Shown here: positions 15,662 to 23,731 of the stretch, piece after piece
Layout: every line of letters starts with the position of its first letter
How positions within the stretch are numbered: the first letter of the stretch is position 1
NCBI RefSeq assembly: GCF_009697225.1
Contig: NZ_WIND01000017.1
Coordinates: forward strand, 29,017-93,016
DNA length: 64,000 nucleotides
Direction: 5' to 3'
Origin: Halovulum marinum
Lineage (GTDB): Bacteria; Pseudomonadota; Alphaproteobacteria; Rhodobacterales; Rhodobacteraceae
Translations under genes and position numbers: made by a program
The notes under the pieces: generated by a model
Seen by the model: the letters and a program-made list of their open reading frames with translations, nothing else
Database searches by the model: none
Told to the model about the DNA's origin: nothing

Positions 15662-16833
15662 AATACGCCGACGAGTTCCGCGACCCGGCGCTGGCGAAGA
15701 AGGTGCTGGCCCGCATCGACGAGACGCTGGCCCGCATGCCGATGCCCGAGGGCCGGCCGCTGCACGTGATGGAGGTCTGCGGCGGTCACACCCACTCGAT
15801 CTTCCGCTACGGGCTGCAGAAGCTGGTGCCCGACAGCATCGAGTTCGTCCACGGCCCCGGTTGCCCGGTCTGCGTGCTGCCGATGGGCCGGGTCGACGAC
15901 TGCGTCACCCTGGCCGAACATCCCGGGGTGATCTTCACCACTTTCGGCGACGCGATGCGGGTGCCGGGCTCGCGCGGATCGCTGCTCGACGCCAAGGCGC
16001 GCGGTGCCGACGTGCGCATGGTCTACTCGCCTCTGGACGCGCTGGAGCTGGCGCGCGGCAACCCCGACCGCGAGGTGGTGTTCTTCGCGCTGGGCTTCGA
16101 GACGACGATGCCCTCGACCGCGCTGACGCTGCTGCAGGCCGCCGACGAGGGCATCGGCAACTTCTCGATGCTGTGCCAGCACATCACCATCATCCCGACG
16201 CTGAAGGCGCTGCTGTCGGACCCGCACTGCCTGATCGACGGCTTCATCGGCCCGGGCCATGTCAGCATGGTGATCGGCAACGCCGGCTACCGCTTCATCC
16301 CCGAGCGGCACGGAAAGCCGTTCGTCGTCGCCGGGTTCGAGCCGCTGGACCTGCTGCAGTCGCTGTGGATGGTGCTGGCGCAACTGGCCGGCGGCCGCGC
16401 GGCGGTCGAGAACCAGTACGCGCGCGTGGTGCCCGAGGACGGCAACCCGGCCGCGCTGCGCGCCATCGCCGAGGTCTACGAGGACCGCGAAAGCTGCGAC
16501 TGGCGCGGGCTGGGGGCAATCGACCGCTCGGGCGTGCGGATCCGCGCCGCCTATGCCGATCTGGACGCCGAACGGCGCTTCGGGCTGGTGCCGGCCGACG
16601 TCGCCGACCCCGAGATCTGCCAGTGCGGCGAGGTGGTCCGCGGGCGGCTGAAGCCGTTCCAGTGCCGCGCCTTCGGCCGCGAATGCACGCCGGCGACGCC
16701 GCTGGGCGCGCTGATGGTCTCGTCCGAGGGCGCCTGCGCGGCCTATCACCAGTACGGCGCCACCGATGGCGCTACAGACCGCGGCGCCTCCGACCGCAGC
16801 GCCACCGACCGCGGCGCGCCGGCCCGTGGCTGA
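15658..16833 (+). CDS. hypD: Hydrogenase Fe(CN)2CO assembly scaffold HypD
   Basis: 391-aa FeS scaffold on which the Fe(CN)2CO group is built. Conserved motifs: MEVCGGHTHSIFRYG, HGPGCPVCV, FFALGFETTMPSTA, GFIGPGHVS, and the C-terminal cysteine set CQCGEVVRG and CRAFGREC for the [4Fe-4S] cluster. The last about 25 residues are a low-complexity Gly/Ala/Thr/Asp repeat (GATDGATDRGASDRSATDRG) beyond the usual end and overlap the start of hypE. Confidence 0.95.
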   Translation: MKYADEFRDPALAKKVLARIDETLARMPMPEGRPLHVMEVCGGHTHSIFRYGLQKLVPDSIEFVHGPGCPVCVLPMGRVDDCVTLAEHPGVIFTTFGDAMRVPGSRGSLLDAKARGADVRMVYSPLDALELARGNPDREVVFFALGFETTMPSTALTLLQAADEGIGNFSMLCQHITIIPTLKALLSDPHCLIDGFIGPGHVSMVIGNAGYRFIPERHGKPFVVAGFEPLDLLQSLWMVLAQLAGGRAAVENQYARVVPEDGNPAALRAIAEVYEDRESCDWRGLGAIDRSGVRIRAAYADLDAERRFGLVPADVADPEICQCGEVVRGRLKPFQCRAFGRECTPATPLGALMVSSEGACAAYHQYGATDGATDRGASDRSATDRGAPARG

Positions 16834-17875
16834 CGACGCCGCGCCCCGGCGCGGCCCGCGCGGCGAGGCGGTGACGCTCGCGCATGGCGCGGGCGGGCGG
16901 GCGATGCGCGATCTGATCGACGGGATCTTCCTGGCGGCGTTCGGCAACGCCGGCATCGCCGCGCTCGAGGACCAGGCGCGGTTGCCGCTGGCGGACTTCG
17001 GCGGCGGCGGCCTTGCCTTCACCACCGACAGCTTCGTGATCGACCCGGTGTTCTTTCCCGGCGGCGACATCGGCCGGCTGGCGGTCTGCGGCACGGTCAA
17101 CGACCTGGTGGTCGGCGGCGCGCGGCCGGTGGCGCTCAGCTGTTCGGTGATCCTCGAGGAGGGGCTGCCGCTGGCCGACCTGCGCCGCATCGCCGCCAGC
17201 ATGGCCGCCGCCGCCGCCGAGGCCGGCTGCCGGATCGTCACCGGCGACACCAAGGTGGTGCCGCGCGGCGCCGCCGACCGGATCTTCGTCAACACCGCCG
17301 GGATCGGCAGCATTCCCCAGGGGCGCGAGCTGGCGGCGACGCGGATCCGTCCCGGCGACGCACTGATCGTCAATTCGACGCTCGGGCTGCACGGCGCCGC
17401 GGTGATGGCGGCGCGCGGCGATCTGGGGCTGGCGACGGCGCTGGAAAGCGACTGCCGGCCGCTGGGGGCGCTGGTCGAGGCGCTGCTCGACGCCGCGCCG
17501 GGAACGCACGCGATCCGCGACGCCACGCGCGGCGGCGTCGCGACGGTGCTGAACGAGTTCGCCGACGCGGCGGGGGTGTGCTGCCGCATCGACGAGGACC
17601 GGCTGCCGCTGACCGAGGCCGTGCGCGGCCTGTCCGAGATCCTCGGCCTCGATCCGCTCTACCTGGCCAACGAGGGCCTGTTCGTGGCCGCGGTGCCCGA
17701 GCCCGAGGCCGAGGCGGCGCTGGCCGTGCTGCGTCCGCTGCCGGGCGGCGCGGCGGCGTGCCGGATCGGCACCGTGACCGGGGCGCCGGCGGGGCGGGTG
17801 GTGATGACCTCGTTCTTCGGCGGCGAACGCCTGGTCGACATGCTGGAGGGCGACCAGCTTCCGCGCATCTGCTGA
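16826..17875 (+). CDS. hypE: Hydrogenase maturation dehydratase HypE
   Basis: PurM-like ATP-dependent enzyme that dehydrates the carbamoylated C-terminal cysteine to a thiocyanate. Motifs: LAHGAGGRAMRDLI, FTTDSFVIDPVFFPGGDIG, GTVNDLVVGGARP, VTGDTKVVPRG, DATRGGVATVLNE, and the essential C-terminal PRIC. I place the start at a GTG (16826), eight bases before the hypD stop ends. An in-frame ATG at 16766 would add 20 low-complexity residues and a longer overlap. It is the last gene of the hydrogenase operon. The hyp set here is F, C, D, E; no hypA or hypB follows. Confidence 0.93.
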   Translation: MADDAAPRRGPRGEAVTLAHGAGGRAMRDLIDGIFLAAFGNAGIAALEDQARLPLADFGGGGLAFTTDSFVIDPVFFPGGDIGRLAVCGTVNDLVVGGARPVALSCSVILEEGLPLADLRRIAASMAAAAAEAGCRIVTGDTKVVPRGAADRIFVNTAGIGSIPQGRELAATRIRPGDALIVNSTLGLHGAAVMAARGDLGLATALESDCRPLGALVEALLDAAPGTHAIRDATRGGVATVLNEFADAAGVCCRIDEDRLPLTEAVRGLSEILGLDPLYLANEGLFVAAVPEPEAEAALAVLRPLPGGAAACRIGTVTGAPAGRVVMTSFFGGERLVDMLEGDQLPRIC

Positions 17876-18195
17876 ATCCCGCGGCCGGGCAGGGGCATCG
17901 CGCAGGGCGCTGCCGCCCAGTGCAGCGCCATCGGCAGCGGCGAGGGCATGACCGAAAGGTCGTGGATCGCCTGCCCCATCCGGACCGCCTGCTCGCCCGT
18001 CGCCAGCCGAACTCGGGATCGTCTCTGCTCGCCGCCGCCCCAGCGCGTGGCTGACGAACGGAGTACCCGGCGACCGCACCCGTCCCCGACGCCGCCGAAC
18101 CGCCGCGCCAAATCGAAAACCGCCCTCACGCCCACCATCGCGAGCAATTGCCGAGGCTCGCCGATCCGGCCGGGAAGGTAGAACCCGAGCCCCCA
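17876..18195. other. 320-bp stretch without a convincing gene
   Basis: Open frames exist on both strands, but none has a family-like sequence, ribosome-binding site and plausible start together. A leftward frame reading YLPGRIGEPRQLLAMVGVRA then VFDLARRFGG looks protein-like for about 35 codons and may be a gene remnant. The base composition turns AT-richer toward 18190, where the arsR promoter begins. Confidence 0.4.
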
Positions 18196-18225
18196 TTGAC
18201 GGTCGAGCAAAGGGTCAGATACAAT
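18196..18225 (+). promoter_or_regulatory. Sigma70-type promoter of the arsR cassette
   Basis: TTGACG (18196-18201), an 18-bp spacer and TACAAT (18220-18225) form a near-consensus promoter in a locally AT-rich patch. The predicted transcript starts about 18232, roughly 40 bases before the arsR ATG. TTGAGATATTCAGATCA around 18239-18255 lies just downstream and could be the repressor site. Confidence 0.65.
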
Positions 18226-18274
18226 AATACATGAGTCGTTGAGATATTCAGATCACCTGACAGACTGGGATCAC

Positions 18275-18655
18275 ATGTCAGACGCTGCCATCGCCGAACG
18301 CCTGGGCGCCCTCGCGCATCCGGCACGCCTTGCCATCGTGCGGATGCTGGTCCGGGCCGGGCCGAACGGTCTTCCGGCGGGCAGGCTCGGCGCGCCTCTG
18401 GGTATTGCCGCCAATGCGCTGACCTTTCATTTGCAGAAGCTCTCGCGCGCCGATCTGGTCACGTCGCAGCGGCAGGGCCAGTTCATCATCTACCGGGCGG
18501 TCTTTCCCAATCTTCTCGATCTGTCCCGGCAGATCACCGGCGCGTGCTGCGCCGAGTCGGCGGAGAAATGCGGCCCGGATTGTCCGACCGAAGATCGACA
18601 ACCGGCCGGCCTCGCCTTTCCCGCCTTACCCGCTACAGGAGACGCGAATGACTGA
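18275..18655 (+). CDS. ArsR/SmtB-family transcriptional repressor
   Basis: 126-aa winged-helix regulator. The HTH core is ERLGALAHPARLAIVRMLVR ... LAxxLGIAANALTFHLQKLS with the beta-wing LVTSQRQGQFIIYR. The tail has ACCAESAEKCGPDCP, an adjacent Cys pair plus two more cysteines, which could be the metal(loid)- or sulfur-sensing site. I use the ATG at 18275; a TTG 36 bases upstream is in frame but unsupported. It overlaps the following membrane-protein gene by eight bases and probably autoregulates the three-gene cassette. Confidence 0.9.
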   Translation: MSDAAIAERLGALAHPARLAIVRMLVRAGPNGLPAGRLGAPLGIAANALTFHLQKLSRADLVTSQRQGQFIIYRAVFPNLLDLSRQITGACCAESAEKCGPDCPTEDRQPAGLAFPALPATGDAND

Positions 18656-19094
18656 CATCAAACGCGACACGGGTTTCTGGCTGCGGGCCTTCGGCATCGG
18701 CATCGCGGTCTCGATCCTGACCGCCGCGATCATGCTGGCCGCGATAGCCGCCGGCATGTCGCCCTTTCCCAAACCGCCGTCGCTGGCCTTCGCGGAAACG
18801 ATTCTCGGTCGATCGCTTCCGCTTCCGGTCGGATTGTTGTTTCACACCGCCTATGTGACCTTCTGGTCGATGGTGTTTGTCGGGTTCTTTCCGCGGCGCG
18901 ATCTGAAGACCGCGATCTATCTTGCCGGCGTCCTCTGGATCATCCTTCTGGTGGTGTTTTTCCCGCTCGTCGGCTGGGGGTTTGCCGGGCTTTCCGTCAG
19001 CCCGCAGCTCATCCCCGCATCACTGGTCCCGCATCTGGCATTCGGCATCCTGCTATGGGGATTCGAGCGGTTCCTGCCGGGGGCAGGCCAGTGA
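18648..19094 (+). CDS. Four-helix integral membrane protein of the ArsR cassette
   Basis: 148-aa protein with about four membrane helices (about 12-36, 58-78, 85-107 and 112-142). I do not recognise a characterised family. The gene overlaps arsR upstream and the rhodanese gene downstream (GTGA), so the three are one operon. The pairing with a rhodanese suggests a role in sulfur or metalloid export or resistance. Confidence 0.8.
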   Translation: MTDIKRDTGFWLRAFGIGIAVSILTAAIMLAAIAAGMSPFPKPPSLAFAETILGRSLPLPVGLLFHTAYVTFWSMVFVGFFPRRDLKTAIYLAGVLWIILLVVFFPLVGWGFAGLSVSPQLIPASLVPHLAFGILLWGFERFLPGAGQ

Positions 19095-19426
19095 TCCACG
19101 AAATCGACACCGCAACGCTTCGCGGCTGGCAGGAAGAGGGCCGGGATTTCATTCTGGTCGACACGCTTCCCGCCGCCGCCTATGCGGACGGACATCTGCC
19201 CGGCGCTGTCCACCTGATGTCGGATGACGTGGCGACCCGCGCACCGCAACGGTTTCCCGGCCGCAATGCAACTATCGTCGTGTATTGCGCCAGCGCGCAA
19301 TGCAAACGCGCCGGGCTGTCGGCGCGGCGGCTGGCGAAGCTGGGTTATTCGGACGTCCATCACTATGTCGGCGGCAAGAAGATCTGGCGCGAGGCAGGAT
19401 TGCCGCTGGAAAGCGATCTGCAATGA
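19091..19426 (+). CDS. Rhodanese-like sulfurtransferase
   Basis: 111-aa single rhodanese domain: a FILVDTLPAAAYADGHLPGA entry motif, and the active-site loop VVYCASAQCKRAG in which Cys at the start of the loop is the persulfide-carrying residue. The start is a GTG at 19091 overlapping the previous stop. Last gene of the arsR cassette; it likely handles sulfane sulfur or a thiol-linked metalloid, but the sequence does not fix the substrate. Confidence 0.88.
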   Translation: MIHEIDTATLRGWQEEGRDFILVDTLPAAAYADGHLPGAVHLMSDDVATRAPQRFPGRNATIVVYCASAQCKRAGLSARRLAKLGYSDVHHYVGGKKIWREAGLPLESDLQ

Positions 19427-19599
19427 GGGGCGCCAGCTCGGCCGGGCGGCCATTTCACACTCCGCCCTAAACGGCCTCTCACCGCTCTCCGCGGTGAATA
19501 ATCTGATGAGAAACCACATCTAGCGGTCCCCAGGAATCCGGACTTCACCTGCTTCGAGGGGTATTACGGTACGAGGGCGACTGAGCCGTTTTCGTCTTC

Positions 19600-19668
19600 A
19601 CGAAATATTCAGACTCGTTTCATGATCAAAATCATGCACTTAATGGGGATTTCACTGTGAAATCCCTC
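19600..19668. repeat. Dispersed intergenic element, copy 1, with hairpin
   Basis: This AT-richer stretch between the convergent rhodanese and dsbB genes aligns by eye with 43661-43733: both contain a TTCAT, AAATCATG or AAATTCATG, CTTAA, GGG, and TCAC(T/G)GTGAAATC series in the same order. Copy 1 ends in a perfect 9-bp inverted repeat, GGGATTTCA-CTG-TGAAATCCC (19646-19666). Identity was not computed; I estimate it at two thirds or more. Confidence 0.55.
19646..19666. terminator. Hairpin in a convergent junction, possible bidirectional terminator
   Basis: Perfect 9-bp stem with a CTG loop, located 15 bp from the dsbB stop and 220 bp after the rhodanese stop. There is no long T-run, so termination activity is uncertain; it could be a protein-binding palindrome instead. 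Confidence 0.45.
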
Positions 19669-19680
19669 GTTCTCATGCCC

Positions 19681-20160
19681 TCACGATGCCGCTCGGACCC
19701 CTGTCCGCCGCGTCGCCGCCGCTAGCCAGATCAGCACCAGGCCGGCCGAGGCGAGCGCGTTCCACCCGGCCATCGAGACGCCCAGGAATTCCCAGGCGAT
19801 CTCGTCGCAGCGGACCACCGGCGCCGCCAGGATCTGGTCCAGCAGCTCTGCCGGGCTCTTGCCGCCGATCTCTCCCGCGACGCAGGTGTCCGGCCCCTCC
19901 CACCAGCGCCGCTCCACGCCGAAATGATAGGCCCCAACGCCGCTCGTCACCGCCGCCGCCGCCGCCCCCGCCAGCGCCAGCACCCGTGCCGGCACGATGA
20001 AAGCGACCACCGCGATCAGCACCGCCGCCAGGTGCGGCCAGCGTTGCGTGATGCAAAGCGGGCAGGGCGCCAGCGCCCCGAGGTACTGGAACCCCAGCGC
20101 CGCCAGCAGCAGCCCGGCCGAGCCCAGCCCGGCAAGCGTCGTCAGAAACCGTCTGCTCAT
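19681..20160 (-). CDS. dsbB: Disulfide bond formation protein DsbB
   Basis: 159-aa inner-membrane quinone-linked oxidase that reoxidises DsbA. The four-helix topology is present: an N-terminal helix, the periplasmic CPLC pair just after GALAPC, two central helices, and the second periplasmic cysteine pair in TCVAGEIGG ... VVRCDE. Loop spacing and size suit the short DsbB forms of Alphaproteobacteria. Its ATG overlaps the stop of the DedA-like gene by four bases. Confidence 0.9.
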   Translation of the reverse strand: MSRRFLTTLAGLGSAGLLLAALGFQYLGALAPCPLCITQRWPHLAAVLIAVVAFIVPARVLALAGAAAAAVTSGVGAYHFGVERRWWEGPDTCVAGEIGGKSPAELLDQILAAPVVRCDEIAWEFLGVSMAGWNALASAGLVLIWLAAATRRTGVRAAS

Positions 20161-20735
20161 AGAAACCTCACCAGTGCGAACCCGCCCAGCAGCGCCGCGA
20201 ACGCCGCCGTGGTCACCAGCGCGAAGCGTTTCTCGATGAACGCCCGCACCGGCGGGCCGAATTTCCACAGGATCGCTGCCAGCAGGAAGAACACGAATCC
20301 CCGCGCCAGCACCGAGGCGAGCATGAACACGCCGAAATCCAGCCCCGTCGCCCCCGAGGTGATGGTGATCACCTTGTAGGGGAACGGCGTGATCCCGGCG
20401 AACAGCACCGCCCAGGCGCCGTACTCGTTGAACTGCGCGCGGAAGATCTCGAACTTTTCGGCCTTGCCGTAGAACTCCAGCACCGGCCGGCCCAGGCTGT
20501 CGAACAGCTCCGCCCCGATCCAGTAGCCCAGCATGCCCCCCGCCACCGACGCCGCGGTGCACACCAGCGCGATCAGCCACGCCCGCTGCGGCGCGGCGAG
20601 CACCATCGGCACCACCATCAGGTGCGGCGGCACCGGAAACACCGAGGATTCCACGAACGCCACCACCGCCAGCGCCCACAGCGCGTGCCGCGTGTCCGCC
20701 AGTTCCAGCGTCCAGTCGTAGAGCCGTCTGAGCAT
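20157..20735 (-). CDS. DedA/YqaA-family membrane protein
   Basis: 192-aa inner-membrane protein of the SNARE-associated (VTT/DedA) superfamily. Signature parts are VVAFVESSVFPVPPHLMVVP near the start, LGYWIGAELFDSLGRPVLEF, and VLFAGITPFPYKVITITSGA, the conserved FxG-x-TP-x-P-x-K region. The start is set at ATG 20735 behind GGGGCGGG. An ATG 15 bases upstream is possible. DedA proteins act in membrane lipid carrier or proton-motive-force homeostasis. Coupled to dsbB. Confidence 0.88.
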   Translation of the reverse strand: MLRRLYDWTLELADTRHALWALAVVAFVESSVFPVPPHLMVVPMVLAAPQRAWLIALVCTAASVAGGMLGYWIGAELFDSLGRPVLEFYGKAEKFEIFRAQFNEYGAWAVLFAGITPFPYKVITITSGATGLDFGVFMLASVLARGFVFFLLAAILWKFGPPVRAFIEKRFALVTTAAFAALLGGFALVRFL

Positions 20736-20911
20736 CCCGCCGCCCCGCATTGCAACCCCAGCCGTTGACCACGAAGCGCGCGCCCCGTCAACGTCCGTTC
20801 GCGCCCGGCCGCGCCGCCATCGTGTCCTGCGCCCCGACTTCGCCCCGGATCCGGAGATTTTTTCTTGTGCGATCCGAAGCGATAGGCGATAGCCTGACGC
20901 TCCAACCGCGT

Positions 20912-20998
20912 GCCCGAGTGGTGGAATTGGTAGACACAGGGGATTCAAAATCCCCCGCTGTAACAGGCTTGCCGGTTCGAGTCCGGCCTCGGGTACCA
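20912..20998 (+). tRNA. tRNA-Leu (anticodon CAA)
   Basis: 87 bases with encoded CCA. The acceptor stem is GCCCGAG with CTCGGGT (a G-T closing pair). The D loop contains GGTAGACA, the anticodon stem GGGGA/TCCCC encloses TTCAAAA giving CAA, a long variable arm typical of Leu follows, and the T arm is GCCGGTTCGAGTCCGGC. An integrase remnant begins about 100 bp downstream, so this tRNA has probably served as an integration target. Confidence 0.97.
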
Positions 20999-21014
20999 AA
21001 GCTTTATTTAGTCA

Positions 21015-21035
21015 TTGAGATCATTGGGAAAATCG
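21015..21035. repeat. Short direct repeat, copy 1 (possible att-like end)
   Basis: A 21-base stretch containing ATCATTGGGAAA recurs at 24574-24594 with 18 of 21 bases matching. The two copies bracket the integrase remnant, the VIT/vWA-merR pair and the scarred region. It is 16 bp past the tRNA end but does not include tRNA sequence, which weakens the att interpretation. Confidence 0.35.
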
Positions 21036-21041
21036 GCATTT

Positions 21042-21070
21042 GTGTCCACCCCTCGGGAAGGGGTGGACAC
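21042..21070. terminator. Strong hairpin downstream of tRNA-Leu
   Basis: Perfect 12-bp inverted repeat GTGTCCACCCCT-CGGGA-AGGGGTGGACAC with a 5-base loop, 43 bp after the tRNA and 30 bp from the integrase-remnant stop. It could terminate either transcript or be an arm-type site of the former element. No T-run follows. Confidence 0.6.
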
Positions 21071-21100
21071 CTTGTTACCAATCGAAGCCCTCGACGGCGT

Positions 21101-21406
21101 TCATCGCTGTTCCGCCATCAGGCGGCGCTCGGCCTTCTCGGTGTAGATCTCGGAGGTGGCCGCCTTGGTGTGCGAGAGCACCGACATGATCTGCCGCGAA
21201 CTCATGCCGCTCTCGGACAGGAGTTCCGCCAGGGCCTTCCGAACGCCATGCGATGAGCGCCCCACGAGCCCGGCCTTGTCGCACCATTTGCGGAAGCGGA
21301 CGCGCATGCTCTCGGGGCTGTTGAAGGGCTTGCCGTGGGTGCCGACGATGCAGGTGTCCCGACCGGTTACTGTCGTTGCGGCAACGGCGCGGCGCAGAGG
21401 GTCCAC
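21101..21406 (-). pseudogene. Tyrosine recombinase (integrase) C-terminal remnant
   Basis: About 100 codons encode the catalytic end of a phage-type integrase. SSHGVRKALAELLSESGMSS has the H-x-x-R box, and MSVLSHTKAATSEIYTEKAE has the second His and the nucleophilic Tyr. The N-terminal and first half of the catalytic domain, including the first Arg, are missing: upstream of 21406 the frame becomes unlike an integrase. The remnant points toward tRNA-Leu, as expected of an element integrated at that tRNA and later decayed. Confidence 0.8.
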
Positions 21407-21571
21407 GGGCCGACCCTGGCGATAGTTGACTCCCGAGCTGATCGGTCAGCTTCGCTGAGGATGTCCTAAGGTGCGCCTGAGTTGGGGGACCGAAGTGCGC
21501 CGCGGCACGCGGGGACGCGTGCCGACCTTCTTTGATGAACGTGCGCTCCGCCGGCCGGCCTACCTGCGCGT

Positions 21572-23731
21572 TCAGGCCATGGCTTGGCTCACTCCGACCG
21601 GAACCAGGCATCTTTCCACCAGACCGGGCCGCCGCACCTGCCACCACCGGACCGTGTAGCGCAATCGGCGGGGCAGGTCCTGCCGGCGCAGGTCGATCAG
21701 GACGACCAGGAAGCTCAGGACCACCGCCTCTTCCGGCTCGCCGCGCGCGACCTGCGCCAGCAGGGCGTCGGCGATCGCGTCGGACAGTCCCCAGTCGCGT
21801 AGCTGCTGAAGCATTGGCAGCGTCCGGCCCTTCCACGCGGAGAGCCCGGCGATGAAGATGCGCAGTTCCCGCATATCCGGGCTGGGCTCCGAGGGAATGC
21901 GATGCCGAAGGCTAAATGCGGGCGGCGCTTCGCTGAATGCGATAGACGACGCCGGCGGGGCGGATTGCATCCGCCGGAAGGCCCTGACAGAGCCGGTCCC
22001 GTGCCAGCCGGCCGCCAGCGTCTGCGGGACCTTCACGGTCACCGGCAGGCCAACCGCCTTGTCGTTCGCTGCGCGCTCGTGAAGCACGAGGTATTTCGTC
22101 CAGCGGCTCGGCAGTTGGTAGGTCATGGCCAACTCGCTGGCGTCATCAGGGGCGGCTGCAATCCGGGCTGCCGCGGCAATCCGGGCCAGGGGAGATTGGC
22201 TGGATACGCTCGCATTGTCCTTTGCAGGCGGAATTGCAACCTCAGCCCGAAGCGGTGTCCCCGCGCCTGCGGAATACTCCAGCGTGACGCTGCCCTCCGG
22301 GCATGTGTCGAACCACGCAAAGGCGTGGATGGTGTCGCCGTCATGGAGGCGTTCGATCTTCACCGGCCACTCCCGGGCAGGTCGGGCGGGCCAGGCTACC
22401 TGCACATCGCGGGCGCTCGGGGCCAGGATGCGTTGGAAATGGCGGTAGATCCGCTCGCCCATGTCCTCGTTCGGAGTGACAAGCTCGCAGGCGCCCCCCG
22501 TCATCTCGGCAAGCTGGCGCACCTTGGCCTCGGCCACGGCGCTGCCGACGCCGACGCTGAAGATCCGATTTCCCGCGGCCTGGGCCCGGCGGGCGATATC
22601 GCCGGCATCCCAGATCTCGCCGTCGGTGATCAGCAGGATATCGCGCGAACCCGCGCCGGTTTCTGCCCGGATGGCCGCATCCAGAGCCTTCTCCATCTCG
22701 GTCCCGCCCATGTCCGCGTCGAGACCGCGAGCGAAGGCATGCGCATCGCGTCGGGTTCGCGCGGTGACCTGGACCGGCTGCGGATAGAGCGTGCGCCAGT
22801 CGCTGCCGAAGGCGATGATGTTGAACCGAGCGCCGTCGGGCAGCGCCTCGATGATGCGCTTGAGCCCGATTCTTGCCTGGGCGATCGAGTCGCCCATCAT
22901 CGACCCCGAGCAATCCACCACGATCTGCACGGTTCGCGCGGCCGATGCGGCTCGGGATGAAGGATCTTCGGGCAGGGTTGGCCGGAAGCTCGCCAGAGCA
23001 ACCCATCGATCGCCGTCCCGCCCGACAAGCGCGCCGTGCGGATCGGTGACGCCAAGCCGCGCCTCGATCACCACGTCGCGGTCCATGACCGTCGCGCTTT
23101 CAAGGGCCAGGTGGAGACCCGCGCCATCTCGCGTCTGCCGCATGTCATGCGTCGGGGACGCCAGCCGGGCCTGCGCCAGCAGTCCGCTGATCCGCGCCTT
23201 CAGTTCGAGCCGGTTCTCCACCGCAAGCGAATGTTCCGGGAACTGGTACGGCTGAAGGCGCCGCGCGCGACCGTAGCGCGGCGCGATCGTGGTCGGCAGG
23301 GCCAGCCGCACCCGGTTCCCGTTCCAGCGCAGAAGCATCCCGTACCGATAGCGTAGGATCGCCGTCTCGCCGGCACGCAGGTTGCCGATGCTGGCGGTGA
23401 AGAGGCCCGGCTCGACCTGTTCCAGCAGGACGGCGGTATCGCCGCCGGCGATGCTGTCCTCGTACTGCTCGTCCGCCTGCGCGGCAGGAACCACCTGGCC
23501 GACATGGCGGGTTCCGGAAATGTCTGCGTCGAAGGAAAGCAGGGTGGCTTCGCTCGGCACCGGGAAGCTGTAGACCGCCTCGATGTCCGACTGCGCCGCG
23601 TTCCGGTAGAGTTGCTCGACCGCCACCTCGGCGAACATCCCGTCCACGGTCAGTTCGATCCGAACCCGCTCGAGCGGTGACCGGGACACGTCAGCCCTCG
23701 TTGCCGCTGCCGCCATCATCGTTCGTCTCAT
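21572..23731 (-). CDS. VIT and von Willebrand factor A domain protein
   Basis: 719-aa protein. A VIT (inter-alpha-trypsin inhibitor) domain covers about 20-145 (VRIELTVDGMFAEVAVEQLY, YSFPVPSEATLLSFD, GNLRAGETAILRYRY). A vWA domain follows from about 265 to 435 with a complete MIDAS: DCSGSM, a GGTEME threonine and ITDGE. The C-terminal about 280 residues have no recognised domain. There is no signal peptide. The ATG at 23731 has AGGAG seven bases upstream and lies within the end of the merR gene, so the pair is co-transcribed. MIDAS vWA proteins mediate metal-dependent protein-protein contacts, often with AAA ATPases, but none is adjacent. Confidence 0.88.
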   Translation of the reverse strand: MRRTMMAAAATRADVSRSPLERVRIELTVDGMFAEVAVEQLYRNAAQSDIEAVYSFPVPSEATLLSFDADISGTRHVGQVVPAAQADEQYEDSIAGGDTAVLLEQVEPGLFTASIGNLRAGETAILRYRYGMLLRWNGNRVRLALPTTIAPRYGRARRLQPYQFPEHSLAVENRLELKARISGLLAQARLASPTHDMRQTRDGAGLHLALESATVMDRDVVIEARLGVTDPHGALVGRDGDRWVALASFRPTLPEDPSSRAASAARTVQIVVDCSGSMMGDSIAQARIGLKRIIEALPDGARFNIIAFGSDWRTLYPQPVQVTARTRRDAHAFARGLDADMGGTEMEKALDAAIRAETGAGSRDILLITDGEIWDAGDIARRAQAAGNRIFSVGVGSAVAEAKVRQLAEMTGGACELVTPNEDMGERIYRHFQRILAPSARDVQVAWPARPAREWPVKIERLHDGDTIHAFAWFDTCPEGSVTLEYSAGAGTPLRAEVAIPPAKDNASVSSQSPLARIAAAARIAAAPDDASELAMTYQLPSRWTKYLVLHERAANDKAVGLPVTVKVPQTLAAGWHGTGSVRAFRRMQSAPPASSIAFSEAPPAFSLRHRIPSEPSPDMRELRIFIAGLSAWKGRTLPMLQQLRDWGLSDAIADALLAQVARGEPEEAVVLSFLVVLIDLRRQDLPRRLRYTVRWWQVRRPGLVERCLVPVGVSQAMA

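Noticed and set aside
14896..17589. An 897-codon leftward open frame opposite hypF-hypE
   Set aside because: High GC gives long stop-free antisense frames; the translation is Arg/Pro/Gln-rich with no family pattern, whereas the sense strand encodes clear Hyp proteins.
17878..18210. A leftward gene (about 110 codons) between hypE and arsR
   Set aside because: Part of the frame looks protein-like, but it runs on antisense into hypE, lacks a good start and matches no family I recognise; kept only as a possible remnant.
19520..19550. Resemblance of GGTCCCCAGGAATCCGGACT to the IS end at 63834
   Set aside because: About 15 of 20 bases match, but no transposase remnant or second end is nearby; chance similarity of GC-rich DNA is likely.
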